The notes beneath the pieces were generated by a model, which searched no databases, was not told where the DNA came from, and saw only the letters and a list, made by a program, of their open reading frames with translations. 9,439 nt of DNA, taken from positions 6,671-16,109 of the forward strand of contig JAGVYO010000024.1 of assembly GCA_018303225.1 (NCBI GenBank), read 5' to 3'. Shown here in pieces: positions 1 to 6,268 of the stretch. A program made the position numbers and the translations under genes. Within the stretch, counting starts at the first letter, position 1; every line of letters begins with the position of its first letter. Origin of the DNA: Candidatus Woesearchaeota archaeon (lineage in GTDB: Archaea; Nanobdellota; Nanobdellia; Woesearchaeales; JAGVYO01).

Positions 1-458
1 GCGTCGCTTCTCCGGCAGAGGTTTTCTCTCTCTACCTCTCCTATCAAGGTAATATCTATCACGGTTTGATTGCCTTTCGCTGTATTCCCTCCAATAATTT
101 CTATACTGTATTTTTTTGCAGCTTGGTAAATTCCATTATATACGCGCTTTATTTTCTCTACGGCGGTGTTTTCTTTTAGAATCAGTGAAACCAAGGCATA
201 TTTTGGGGTTCCGCCCATGGCGGCTATGTCGCTCACGTTGATTTCAACCGCTTTCTTCCCTATTTGCTCTGGTGTAAAGTGTCTGAACGAGAAATGGATG
301 TTTTCCACAACGCTATCGGTGGTGACGGCCAGGAGTTTTCCCCCTACCTTTATGACTGCGGCGTCATCGCCAATTCCCACTTTTATGCTTTTGTTTCTGG
401 TCTTTCTTGTGATTGCTCTAATCAGCCCGAATTCTCCGATTTTCTTGAGTGATGTCAT
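1..458 (-). CDS. thiL: Thiamine-monophosphate kinase, N-terminal part (cut by window edge)
   Basis: ThiL phosphorylates thiamine monophosphate to thiamine diphosphate with ATP, the last step to the cofactor, in the cytoplasm. I translated the minus strand from the ATG at 458: 152 complete codons are open to the window edge, so the C-terminal half is missing. Seen in order: GIGDDAAVI (residues 28-36), TTDSVVENIHF (46-56), NVSDIAAMGG (74-83) and IGGNT (122-126). These are the ordered nucleotide and metal motifs of the ThiL/PurM-like N-terminal domain. The family usually has GGDT at the last site; here the Asp is Asn125. The ATG is supported by a TATA-like box centred 27 bases upstream, fitting a leaderless mRNA. 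The gene is divergent from the ThiF-like gene. It is AT-rich: 21 G+C in the 60 bases 61-120 by hand count. The family call is strong; full activity is inferred. Confidence 0.92.
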   Translation of the reverse strand, partial: MTSLKKIGEFGLIRAITRKTRNKSIKVGIGDDAAVIKVGGKLLAVTTDSVVENIHFSFRHFTPEQIGKKAVEINVSDIAAMGGTPKYALVSLILKENTAVEKIKRVYNGIYQAAKKYSIEIIGGNTAKGNQTVIDITLIGEVERENLCRRSD

Positions 459-481
459 TATTTATGGTTGGGCGTATTTTG

Positions 482-488
482 TTTAAAA
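482..488 (-). promoter_or_regulatory. TATA box of thiL
   Basis: On the minus strand the sequence reads TTTTAAA, centred 27 bases before the thiL ATG at 458. No Shine-Dalgarno lies between. This is the same geometry as the other promoters in the window and implies transcription starting at or next to the ATG. Confidence 0.6.
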
Positions 489-520
489 TCTTTGTCATTT
501 TCCATTGTGACTTTTTCTTT

Positions 521-569
521 TTTCTTAGCGGCAGGGAAAAACAGCAAAAATTCCGTGCCGGAATTTTTG
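521..569. repeat. Intergenic hairpin repeat, copy 1
   Basis: The core is an 11-bp inverted repeat (arms 545-555 and 559-569, first arm CAAAAATTCCG) around a 3-base TGC loop. A near-identical element lies at 7643-7689 in the same orientation. Similarity extends about 24 bases leftwards through a CGGYAGGGAA block, with one 2-base gap. This copy lies between two divergent genes, so it cannot be a terminator for either neighbour. It may be a dispersed structural or protein-binding element. Confidence 0.8.
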
Positions 570-633
570 GACTCGCACTTCGTAAATTAACTATTTCTCA
601 TTGTTTCATGTTTCATTCATTCTTTTCTAAATG

Positions 634-641
634 TTTATAAA
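634..641 (+). promoter_or_regulatory. TATA box of ThiF-like gene
   Basis: TTTATAAA is centred 27.5 bases before the ATG at 665. There is no Shine-Dalgarno-like GGAGG in the gap, so a leaderless transcript is expected. Confidence 0.65.
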
Positions 642-664
642 TTCACGCCGGTTCATTTTTCAGT

Positions 665-1429
665 ATGGCATTCACGGAAAAACAGATCCGCCGGTACAGC
701 CGGCACATCCAGCTTCCCGAGATCGGTGAACAGGGGCAGCGGAAAATACGGGACGCGAAGGTGCTCTGCATCGGATTGGGAGGCTTGGGCACGGTCGCTT
801 CGTTGTACTTGGCCAATGCCGGTGTCGGCAAACTGGGCCTTGTTGATTTTGACACGGTTGATATGAATAATATCCAGCGCCAGATCCTTTATCGGACGGA
901 GGACATCGGATCGTTTAAGGCAGAATCTGCGAAGAAGAATCTTCGGGCGTACAATCCGGATTCTGAATTCCTTTCTTTTAACGAAAAACTGACTGAAAAA
1001 AATGCGAAAAAACTCATTTGGAAATTCGACATCATTGTGGACGGGACGGACAACTTTTCCAGCCGCTATCTCATCAATGACACGTGCGCCGCGCTGAAGA
1101 AGCCGCTGGTCTACGGCGCTGCCATGGGATTCGAGGGCCGTGCCACTACATTTGTTCCTAAGAGTCCTTGCTACCGCTGCCTGCATCCGAAGTACGATGA
1201 GTCCCTCTCGGTCCTGGACTGCGCCGGAGGCATCTTCAGCCCGGTCGCGGGCATCATCGGAATGATCCAGGCGTCGGAAACATTGAAACTGATCCTGGGG
1301 AAACCCGATCTGGTCGGCAGGCTGCTGGTCCTGGACGGCAAAACCATGCGGTTCACTGAGTACCGGCTGAACAAGAATCCTGCCTGCACGGCCTGCGGCG
1401 GGAAAGCACGTAAATCCATCTCCCTCTGA
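665..1429 (+). CDS. ThiF/MoeB/HesA-family E1-like adenylyltransferase
   Basis: Members of this family adenylate the C-terminal Gly of a ubiquitin-like sulfur carrier (ThiS, MoaD or archaeal SAMP) with ATP. This feeds thiamine, molybdopterin or tRNA thiolation. The 254-residue protein has the family's full usual length. Seen: the Rossmann nucleotide loop GLGGLG (37-42), VDFDTVDMNNIQRQ (60-73) with the acidic and Arg residues of the ATP site, and DGTDN (126-130). Two CxxC pairs (Cys169/172 and Cys241/244) form the structural zinc site. Cys186 in LDCAGGIFSPVAG lies where this family usually has a cysteine. The start is fixed by the TATA box 27.5 bases upstream. It is divergent from thiL, which makes a thiamine link tempting, but no ThiS, ThiG or MoaD is in view. 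The substrate cannot be assigned; a UbaA-like role with SAMP proteins is equally possible. Confidence 0.92.
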   Translation: MAFTEKQIRRYSRHIQLPEIGEQGQRKIRDAKVLCIGLGGLGTVASLYLANAGVGKLGLVDFDTVDMNNIQRQILYRTEDIGSFKAESAKKNLRAYNPDSEFLSFNEKLTEKNAKKLIWKFDIIVDGTDNFSSRYLINDTCAALKKPLVYGAAMGFEGRATTFVPKSPCYRCLHPKYDESLSVLDCAGGIFSPVAGIIGMIQASETLKLILGKPDLVGRLLVLDGKTMRFTEYRLNKNPACTACGGKARKSISL

Positions 1430-1464
1430 CCCTTATTCGCATCGGACTCCTAGGAACAGAAAGA

Positions 1465-1472
1465 TTTATAAA
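1465..1472 (+). promoter_or_regulatory. TATA box of a small transcript
   Basis: TTTATAAA lies in the gap after the ThiF-like gene. It is centred about 30 bases before an ATG at 1499 that opens a 22-codon frame. No large gene follows for over 400 bases, so the box seems to serve a short RNA or micro-ORF transcript. Confidence 0.5.
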
Positions 1473-1498
1473 CTAGCTTTATTCTTGAAATACACAAG

Positions 1499-1567
1499 AT
1501 GAACACATACAGTGCAAAAGAATGGAGTACTATTTTCTTGCATAGATGTAGCACGTTTATGTGCTAA
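1499..1567 (+). CDS. Possible leaderless micro-ORF (22 aa)
   Basis: An ATG about 30 bases after a good TATA box opens a 22-codon frame ending in TAA. The last codons include two Cys (the peptide ends CSTFMC) and lie inside a strong RNA hairpin (1545-1571). The peptide has no recognisable domain. It may be a leader peptide or simply the 5' part of a small RNA; whether it is translated is unknown. Confidence 0.25.
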   Translation: MNTYSAKEWSTIFLHRCSTFMC

Positions 1568-1571
1568 CATC
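1545..1571 (+). ncRNA. Stem-loop in a short transcript between ThiF-like gene and tRNA-Cys
   Basis: GATGTAGCAC pairs with GTGCTAACATC: ten pairs with one bulged A and a 6-base loop (GTTTAT). It lies about 50 bases downstream of the expected start of the TATA-driven transcript, and about 40 bases before a Shine-Dalgarno-led micro-ORF. It is too strong for chance in such AT-rich sequence. It does not look like a terminator because no U-run follows. A structured leader or small RNA is the likeliest reading. Confidence 0.45.
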
Positions 1572-1603
1572 AATCAGTGGCGTTTTATCTTTAAACATCA
1601 AAT

Positions 1604-1610
1604 GGAGGTG
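1604..1610 (+). promoter_or_regulatory. Strong Shine-Dalgarno site
   Basis: GGAGGTG is complementary to the usual archaeal 16S 3' end and sits 4 bases before the ATG at 1615. The large genes here appear leaderless and lack such a site, so its presence argues that the tiny ORF behind it is translated from inside a transcript. Confidence 0.55.
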
Positions 1611-1614
1611 TTCT

Positions 1615-1680
1615 ATGAACCCTAAATTTTACGAGCAATTGGATGACGTGAATTTGAATGAACCAGACGAAGAGAAATAA
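1615..1680 (+). CDS. Acidic micro-protein (21 aa), unknown function
   Basis: The frame runs ATG to TAA, 21 codons, and begins MNPKFYEQLDDV. It carries seven Asp/Glu against two Lys. It is preceded at ideal spacing by GGAGGTG and could be the second cistron of the transcript starting near 1495. No family is recognised, there is no membrane segment or Cys, and it is too short for a normal fold. It may be a true micro-protein, a leader peptide or a decayed gene end. The ribosome-binding site is the main support. Confidence 0.45.
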   Translation: MNPKFYEQLDDVNLNEPDEEK

Positions 1681-1699
1681 GATGGACGGCGAAAGCAAA

Positions 1700-1709
1700 T
1701 TTTTAAATA
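1700..1709 (+). promoter_or_regulatory. TATA box for the tRNA-Cys transcript
   Basis: TTTTTAAATA follows a purine-rich GAAAGCAAA stretch that could serve as the BRE. No closer TATA-like sequence precedes the tRNA. Transcription should start near 1730, giving a tRNA precursor with a leader of about 65 bases that includes the mini-ORF at 1733-1753. Confidence 0.6.
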
Positions 1710-1732
1710 GGCATTTCGCTTTTCCTAGTTCT

Positions 1733-1753
1733 ATGACCGGTTGTTGTTGGTAA
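1733..1753 (+). CDS. Six-codon mini-ORF with tandem Cys codons (possible leader peptide)
   Basis: The frame reads MTGCCW then TAA. Its ATG is 28-29 bases from the TATA box centre, the same distance as the real leaderless genes here. It precedes tRNA-Cys and cysS, and two of its six codons are Cys. This resembles the layout of amino-acid leader peptides, but no alternative terminator/antiterminator structure was found. It could equally be a chance frame in the tRNA leader. Confidence 0.25.
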   Translation: MTGCCW

Positions 1754-1794
1754 GGATCTTTGCACTGTTCTCCCGCTTCCTGCGCTGCTTAGAT

Positions 1795-1867
1795 GGAGGG
1801 GTATCCAAACGGCCAAGGAGCACGCCTGCAGAGCGTGTATTTCTGGGTTCAAATCCCAGCCCCTCCT
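1795..1867 (+). tRNA. tRNA-Cys (GCA)
   Basis: A full cloverleaf folds by eye over 73 bases with no intron. The acceptor is GGAGGGG/CCCCTCC. The short D stem TCC/GGA has GG in the loop. The anticodon stem CACGC/GCGTG encloses loop CTGCAGA, with anticodon GCA at 1828-1830. The variable loop is 5 bases. The T arm is CTGGG/CCCAG with loop TTCAAAT. Discriminator U73 is a known identity element of tRNA-Cys. CCA is not encoded (TTT follows the acceptor), so a CCA-adding enzyme must finish it. cysS, encoding the enzyme that charges this tRNA, starts 44 bases later. Confidence 0.97.
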
Positions 1868-1879
1868 TTCCACCAAAAA

Positions 1880-1887
1880 CTATATAA
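1880..1887 (+). promoter_or_regulatory. TATA box of cysS
   Basis: CTATATAA is preceded by CCAAAAA and begins only 12 bases after the tRNA 3' end. Its centre is 28.5 bases from the ATG at 1912 but only 22.5 from the ATG at 1906, which favours 1912 as the leaderless start. Confidence 0.6.
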
Positions 1888-1911
1888 TCGGCCGGTGCAG
1901 GACAGATGGTT

Positions 1912-3297
1912 ATGGCGCTGGAGCTCTTCAACACCCTCGGAAGGAAGAAAGAACCCTTCAAGCCTTTGAAAGGGAAGAAGGTAGGCATGTATACATGCGG
2001 CCCTACGATCTACGATTTTGCGCACATCGGCAATTTCCGGGCCTATATCTGCCAGGATGTTCTTAGGCGCTATCTTCGGTACAAGGGGTATGCGGTCAAA
2101 CAGGTCATGAACCTGACGGACGTGGATGACAAGACCATCAAGGGCGCCCAGAAGGAAAAAATCCCCCTGAAGGAATATACTGACCGCTACAGGAAAGCCT
2201 TTTTCGAGGATATCGATGCGCTGAACATCGAGCATGCCGAGGTATATCCGGCAGCCACCGAGCATATCCCGGAGATGGTTGCACTGATCCAGCAGCTGCT
2301 CAAAAAGAAAATCGCCTACAAGAGCGATGACGGCAGCATCTATTACGCGGTTTCGAAATTCAGGAATTACGGACATCTGGCGCTGCTGGAGAAGAGTCAG
2401 CTTGCGATCGGTGCCCGGGTCAAGCAGGATGAATACGAGAAAGAAGAGGCCCGTGACTTTGCCTTGTGGAAGGCATGGAGCAGGGAAGACGGAGACGTAT
2501 TCTGGGAGACCGAGCTTGGAAAGGGAAGGCCGGGCTGGCATATTGAGTGCAGTGCCATGTCGATGAAATACCTGGGGCATTCGTTTGATCTCCACGCCGG
2601 CGGCATTGACCTGATATTCCCCCATCACACCAATGAGATTGCGCAGAGCGAGGGCGCCACCGGCGAGCCGTTTGCACGCTATTGGTTCCATAACGAGCAT
2701 TTATTGGTCGACGGCAAGAAGATGTCCAAAAGTTTGGGGAACTTTTACACGCTCCGCGACCTGCTGACGAAGAGCTACTCGGCCAGGGCCATCCGGTATG
2801 TCCTCATGGCTACCCATTACCGGCAGCCGCTCAATTTCACCTTGGAAGGGCTGAAAGCAGCGGAAAACACCCTCCAGCGCTTCAAGGATTTCATGCTCAA
2901 CCTGAAGGATGCTTCCGGCACCGGCGGAAATGAGAAGATAACTCCTCTCATCGGGAAGGCCAAAACAGATTTTGAGGAAGCCCTGGACGATGACCTGGAC
3001 ATGCCCCGCGCACTGGGAGTGATTTTTGATTTCATCCGGGACGTCAACCGGCAGGAATTGGGCAGGAAGGACGCTAAAACCGTATCGGATGCCATGAACG
3101 ATTTTGACAGGGTCCTTGGGCTATTGGGATTTGAAGAAGGCAGTTTGGATGGAGAGGTTGAAAAACTGATCCAACAGCGTGAAGAGGCCCGTCAGAACAA
3201 AGACTTCAGGAAGGCGGACCAAATCCGTTCTGAACTGAAGAAAAAAGGGATTATTCTTGAGGATACCGAGAAAGGGACGCGCTGGAAAAAAGCCTAG
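1912..3297 (+). CDS. cysS: Cysteinyl-tRNA synthetase
   Basis: This class I synthetase charges tRNA-Cys with cysteine in the cytoplasm. It has 461 residues from this start, the same length as the E. coli enzyme. Seen: CGPTIYDFAHIGN (29-41) with Cys29 and the HIGH-motif variant HIGN. GWHIEC ends in Cys213. FPHHTNEIAQSE (236-247) supplies His238 and Glu242. Cys29, Cys213, His238 and Glu242 match the four zinc ligands that recognise cysteine in the family. KMSKS is at 270-274, followed by the helical anticodon domain. An ATG two codons earlier (1906) is possible, but promoter spacing favours 1912. It lies directly behind tRNA-Cys, and its stop codon shares CTAG with the stop of convergent valS. 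The function is near certain. Confidence 0.97.
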   Translation: MALELFNTLGRKKEPFKPLKGKKVGMYTCGPTIYDFAHIGNFRAYICQDVLRRYLRYKGYAVKQVMNLTDVDDKTIKGAQKEKIPLKEYTDRYRKAFFEDIDALNIEHAEVYPAATEHIPEMVALIQQLLKKKIAYKSDDGSIYYAVSKFRNYGHLALLEKSQLAIGARVKQDEYEKEEARDFALWKAWSREDGDVFWETELGKGRPGWHIECSAMSMKYLGHSFDLHAGGIDLIFPHHTNEIAQSEGATGEPFARYWFHNEHLLVDGKKMSKSLGNFYTLRDLLTKSYSARAIRYVLMATHYRQPLNFTLEGLKAAENTLQRFKDFMLNLKDASGTGGNEKITPLIGKAKTDFEEALDDDLDMPRALGVIFDFIRDVNRQELGRKDAKTVSDAMNDFDRVLGLLGFEEGSLDGEVEKLIQQREEARQNKDFRKADQIRSELKKKGIILEDTEKGTRWKKA

Positions 3298-5714
3298 ATT
3301 TCCAGGTCGTGCTCGAAATCCGCTTCGGATTTCCCGTCCAGCTGCTTATAGCTTATCTTTTCGGCCTGGGTGGCTGCCAGAATGTCTTCTTTCACGGCTT
3401 CGAATTCTTCTTTTGGAATCTTTCCCCTCAACGAAAGGCTCTTCAGCGGCGTCTTCAGGGATACGTTCTTCTCGGATTTCGCGCGCCGGGCTGCTTCGAC
3501 GGCGTACACCACCAGATTGCCGGCGGCTTCTGCATCCTCGTCCGATTTGAACGGCTGCGGCCATGCCGAGACATGGATGCTTTTTGCTTTCTCTTTGCCC
3601 GCATAATAACTATGGTAAATCTCTTCGGTGATGTATGGGAGAATGGGGGCCAATAATTTCAGGATGGCCAGGAGGCTGTGGTAGAGGGTGTATTGCGCGG
3701 ATAATTTCGCTTCCCTGCCGCGCTTCTCCGGGTTGTAGAGCCGGTCCTTGACGATCTCCAGGTAATTGTCGCAGAACAGGTGCCAGAAGAAATTCTCGGT
3801 CTCTGCTTTTGTGCGCGAGAACTCGTAGACCTTGAAGGATTCGGTGGCTTCACGGATAATATCCCCCAATCCGGACAGCATCCACCGGTCCACGATTTCC
3901 AGCTTTTTCGGCTTCTCCCCTTTGTAATCGGCCAGGTGCATGAACGCAAACTTGCTCGCATTCCACAGCTTGGTGATGAACTTCTTTCCGGTCAGGACGT
4001 CCTTCTCCTGGTAGGGCATGTCCTCTCCGAGCTTGGAGCCCGCTGCCCAGAAGCGCAGGGCGTCTGCGGAAAATTTCCTGGTCACTTCCTGCGGCTCGAT
4101 CACGTTGCCTTTGGATTTTGACATCTTCTTGCCGTGCGGATCCAGGACAAAACCGGAGATGGCCACGTCTTTCCACGGGTTTGTCTTGTGATGGAGCTGC
4201 GACTTCACGACCGTATTGAAGAGCCAGAAGGTGATGATGTCGTGCGCCTGGGGGCGCAGGCTCATCGGGAACAATTTTTTCTGCAGCGCCTTGTCCTTGA
4301 CCAGCTCGATGGCCAGGAACGGCGTGAGCGAAGAGGTGGCCCAGGTGTCCAGGACATCTTTCTCCGGTATAAATTCATCATGGCCGCATTTCGGGCACTT
4401 CTTTATGGGCGGGGCATCTTTTAGAGGATCCACCGGCAGCTGCTTTTCATCTGCTAAAACGGGTTCGTCGCATTTCCTGCAGTACCACACGGGGAACGGG
4501 ACGCCGAAATACCGCTGCCGTGAGATCAGCCAGTCCCACTGCAGGCCTTTGGCCCAGTGGTCGTAGCGCACCCTCATATGTTTTGGATACCAATTCAGCT
4601 TCTCGCCCCATTTGAGCATCTCCTCCTTCAGATCCAGATATTTGATGAACCACTGCTTGCTGTGGATGAATTCGATCTCGGTTCCGCAGCGCTCATGGAC
4701 GTTCACGCTGTGCTTGATGGGCTTTTGGCTTACCAGCAGGCCTTTCTCCTTTAGTTCATTGATTATCTCCTTGCGGGCCTTCTTGAGAGGCAAGCCCTCA
4801 TATTTGCCCGCTATCCCGGTCATCCTGCCGTCATGGGTCAATGCGGATTTGATGGGTAGATTATGGGCTTTCTGCCACTCCATGTCGGTCTGGTCGCCGA
4901 AGGTACAGCACATCGCGATGCCCGTGCCTTTTTCCGGATCAGCGCGCTCGTCCGGCAGGATCGGGACTTCAAAATCGAATAACGGCACGTTGGCTTTCTT
5001 TCCTTTGTATTTCTGATAACGTTTGTCATCCGGGTGATAGAAAACAGCCACGCATGCGGGCAATAACTCGGGCCTTGTGGTTGCGATGATCAAATCCTTG
5101 TTGTCCACTTTGAAGACGATATCATTGAAATGCGAATCCAGCTCCTTGTCCTGGCATTCCACCTGCGAAATTCCGGTCTGGCACTCGGGGCACCACATGA
5201 CCGGCGCTTCTTTTCTATATTCTCTGCCTGCTTTGTACAGCTGGATAAAGGAACGCTGGGATATCCTTTGGCAGTGCTCGTTGATGGTGCTGTAGTAGAG
5301 GCTGAAATCGCAGCTCATGCCGATGCGTTTCCAATCCTGGATGTAGGTGGGTCTTAACTCTTTCTCCAGCGTGTCGAGGCATAGTTTCACGAATGCCTTG
5401 CGTTCCATGCTCTTGGACTTGACGTTCTTCAGTTTCTCGATCAGCCGTTCGGTGGCCAATCCATTGTCGTCCGTGCCGAAGGGAAAGAAGACGTTCTTGC
5501 CCAGCATGCGCTGGAACCTGACCATGAAATCCTGCTGCGCGTAGGATAATGCATGCCCGAGATGCATCTTTCCTGATACTGTTGGCGGAGGGGTGTCTAC
5601 CGAGAAGATTTCGGCCTTGGCGTCCGGATCAAACGCGTAGACGTTCTCTTTTTCCCAGAATGCCTGCCACCGCTTTTCCGCCTCTTCGGAATCGTATTGT
5701 TTCGGTAATTCCAT
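3294..5714 (-). CDS. valS: Valyl-tRNA synthetase
   Basis: This class Ia synthetase charges tRNA-Val and hydrolyses mischarged Thr-tRNA in its editing domain. It has 806 residues. Seen: PPTVSGKMHLGH with the HIGH box at 51-54; a first zinc-type cluster near Cys175, Cys178 and Cys187; the CP1 editing domain with ATTRPE (211-216) and GTGIAMCCTFGDQTD (263-277); a second zinc cluster CxxC at 412/415 and 440/443; KMSKS at 530-534; then the helical anticodon-binding domain. It lacks the long C-terminal coiled coil of bacterial ValRS, and the CP1 signature is archaeal in style. An in-frame ATG 18 codons upstream is rejected because the TATA box (5738-5745) would lie inside it; 5714 is 27.5 bases from that box. 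It is GC-rich: 38 of 60 at 4021-4080. Confidence 0.96.
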   Translation of the reverse strand: MELPKQYDSEEAEKRWQAFWEKENVYAFDPDAKAEIFSVDTPPPTVSGKMHLGHALSYAQQDFMVRFQRMLGKNVFFPFGTDDNGLATERLIEKLKNVKSKSMERKAFVKLCLDTLEKELRPTYIQDWKRIGMSCDFSLYYSTINEHCQRISQRSFIQLYKAGREYRKEAPVMWCPECQTGISQVECQDKELDSHFNDIVFKVDNKDLIIATTRPELLPACVAVFYHPDDKRYQKYKGKKANVPLFDFEVPILPDERADPEKGTGIAMCCTFGDQTDMEWQKAHNLPIKSALTHDGRMTGIAGKYEGLPLKKARKEIINELKEKGLLVSQKPIKHSVNVHERCGTEIEFIHSKQWFIKYLDLKEEMLKWGEKLNWYPKHMRVRYDHWAKGLQWDWLISRQRYFGVPFPVWYCRKCDEPVLADEKQLPVDPLKDAPPIKKCPKCGHDEFIPEKDVLDTWATSSLTPFLAIELVKDKALQKKLFPMSLRPQAHDIITFWLFNTVVKSQLHHKTNPWKDVAISGFVLDPHGKKMSKSKGNVIEPQEVTRKFSADALRFWAAGSKLGEDMPYQEKDVLTGKKFITKLWNASKFAFMHLADYKGEKPKKLEIVDRWMLSGLGDIIREATESFKVYEFSRTKAETENFFWHLFCDNYLEIVKDRLYNPEKRGREAKLSAQYTLYHSLLAILKLLAPILPYITEEIYHSYYAGKEKAKSIHVSAWPQPFKSDEDAEAAGNLVVYAVEAARRAKSEKNVSLKTPLKSLSLRGKIPKEEFEAVKEDILAATQAEKISYKQLDGKSEADFEHDLEI

Positions 5715-5737
5715 TGACTGAAAGAAGAAGCGGATTG

Positions 5738-5745
5738 TATTTAAA
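5738..5745 (-). promoter_or_regulatory. TATA box of valS
   Basis: TTTAAATA on the minus strand is centred 27.5 bases before the valS ATG at 5714. It begins one base past the stop codon of the upstream gene (5747-5749), so valS has its own promoter although it follows on the same strand. Confidence 0.62.
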
Positions 5746-5746
5746 G

Positions 5747-6268
5747 TTATTTGTTGAACGTGTCCCATCCAAGGATGGGTATTACGCCATCTTGGGGTGC
5801 GTAAGGCGCACCTCTTTTAATGTATTCTAAAAACTGTGCTGTCCTTTCTATACCCTTGAAAGCGATGTTGAACCATTCTTTTATTTTATCATTTCTGAAA
5901 TAATCTATAGACTCTAACTTTTCTTTAATCATTCTGGCTTTTTCCAATGAATATTCCATTAAACTTTTTATGCCAGAGTAGAATCCGCTCCATATCTGTG
6001 CTACTCTTTTATCCTCGGTCGTTCCGGCCACTTTTTCTGGTACATAATTTCCGTTTGTTGTGTATCCTGAAAGGGTTTCTGATAATACGGAGAGCCATCT
6101 GATCTCCCGATTGATTTCCGGTGATACTACCTGGCCCATTGTTATGATATCTAAGTTTCCTTTGCTGACGGTCATTAAATTATGCATATGGTGCCATAAT
6201 GTACCGATTGCATCATGATCCACCTGATCTAATCTATCGTCCAGGGTTCTTATCGGTTCATCTATCAT
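5747..6268 (-). CDS. Unknown helical protein with a histidine-kinase-like H-box
   Basis: I do not recognise this 173-residue protein. It appears soluble, with no signal peptide or membrane segment, and is mostly helical by composition. Residues 26-39 (H-H-M-H-N-L-M-T-V-S-K-G-N-L) resemble the H-box of HisKA dimerisation domains (HELRNPLTVIKGYL-like), with His26 in the phospho-acceptor place. No HATPase_c N, G1 or G2 box follows, so it could not be a complete kinase. A DHp-only partner or a chance likeness are both possible. The ATG lies 26.5 bases from a TATA box, with an 8-bp-arm palindrome between them. It is AT-rich (21 G+C in 60 bases at 5941-6000), unlike valS and rfcL on either side. 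That may mean recent acquisition or low expression. It ends 32 bases before valS and is divergent from rfcL. Confidence 0.8.
   Translation of the reverse strand: MIDEPIRTLDDRLDQVDHDAIGTLWHHMHNLMTVSKGNLDIITMGQVVSPEINREIRWLSVLSETLSGYTTNGNYVPEKVAGTTEDKRVAQIWSGFYSGIKSLMEYSLEKARMIKEKLESIDYFRNDKIKEWFNIAFKGIERTAQFLEYIKRGAPYAPQDGVIPILGWDTFNK

Noticed and set aside
166..486. A 106-codon plus-strand frame at the left edge with hydrophobic stretches
   Set aside because: It is the antisense of thiL, whose catalytic motifs read cleanly on the minus strand.
545..569. Copy 1 of the hairpin repeat as an intrinsic terminator
   Set aside because: Both neighbouring genes point away from it, so there is nothing for it to terminate.
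1..1429. thiL and the ThiF-like gene as a thiamine biosynthesis operon
   Set aside because: They are divergent with separate TATA boxes, and no ThiS, ThiG or ThiC partner is visible.
1849..2700. A 283-codon open frame on the minus strand opposite tRNA-Cys and cysS
   Set aside because: It lies antisense to a clear CysRS and covers the tRNA. It has no family features and no TATA box at the expected distance was noted, so it is a mirror of codon bias.
5715..5768. Eighteen extra N-terminal codons for valS
   Set aside because: They would include the TATA box and run into the upstream gene's stop region; ValRS homology begins at MELPKQYD.
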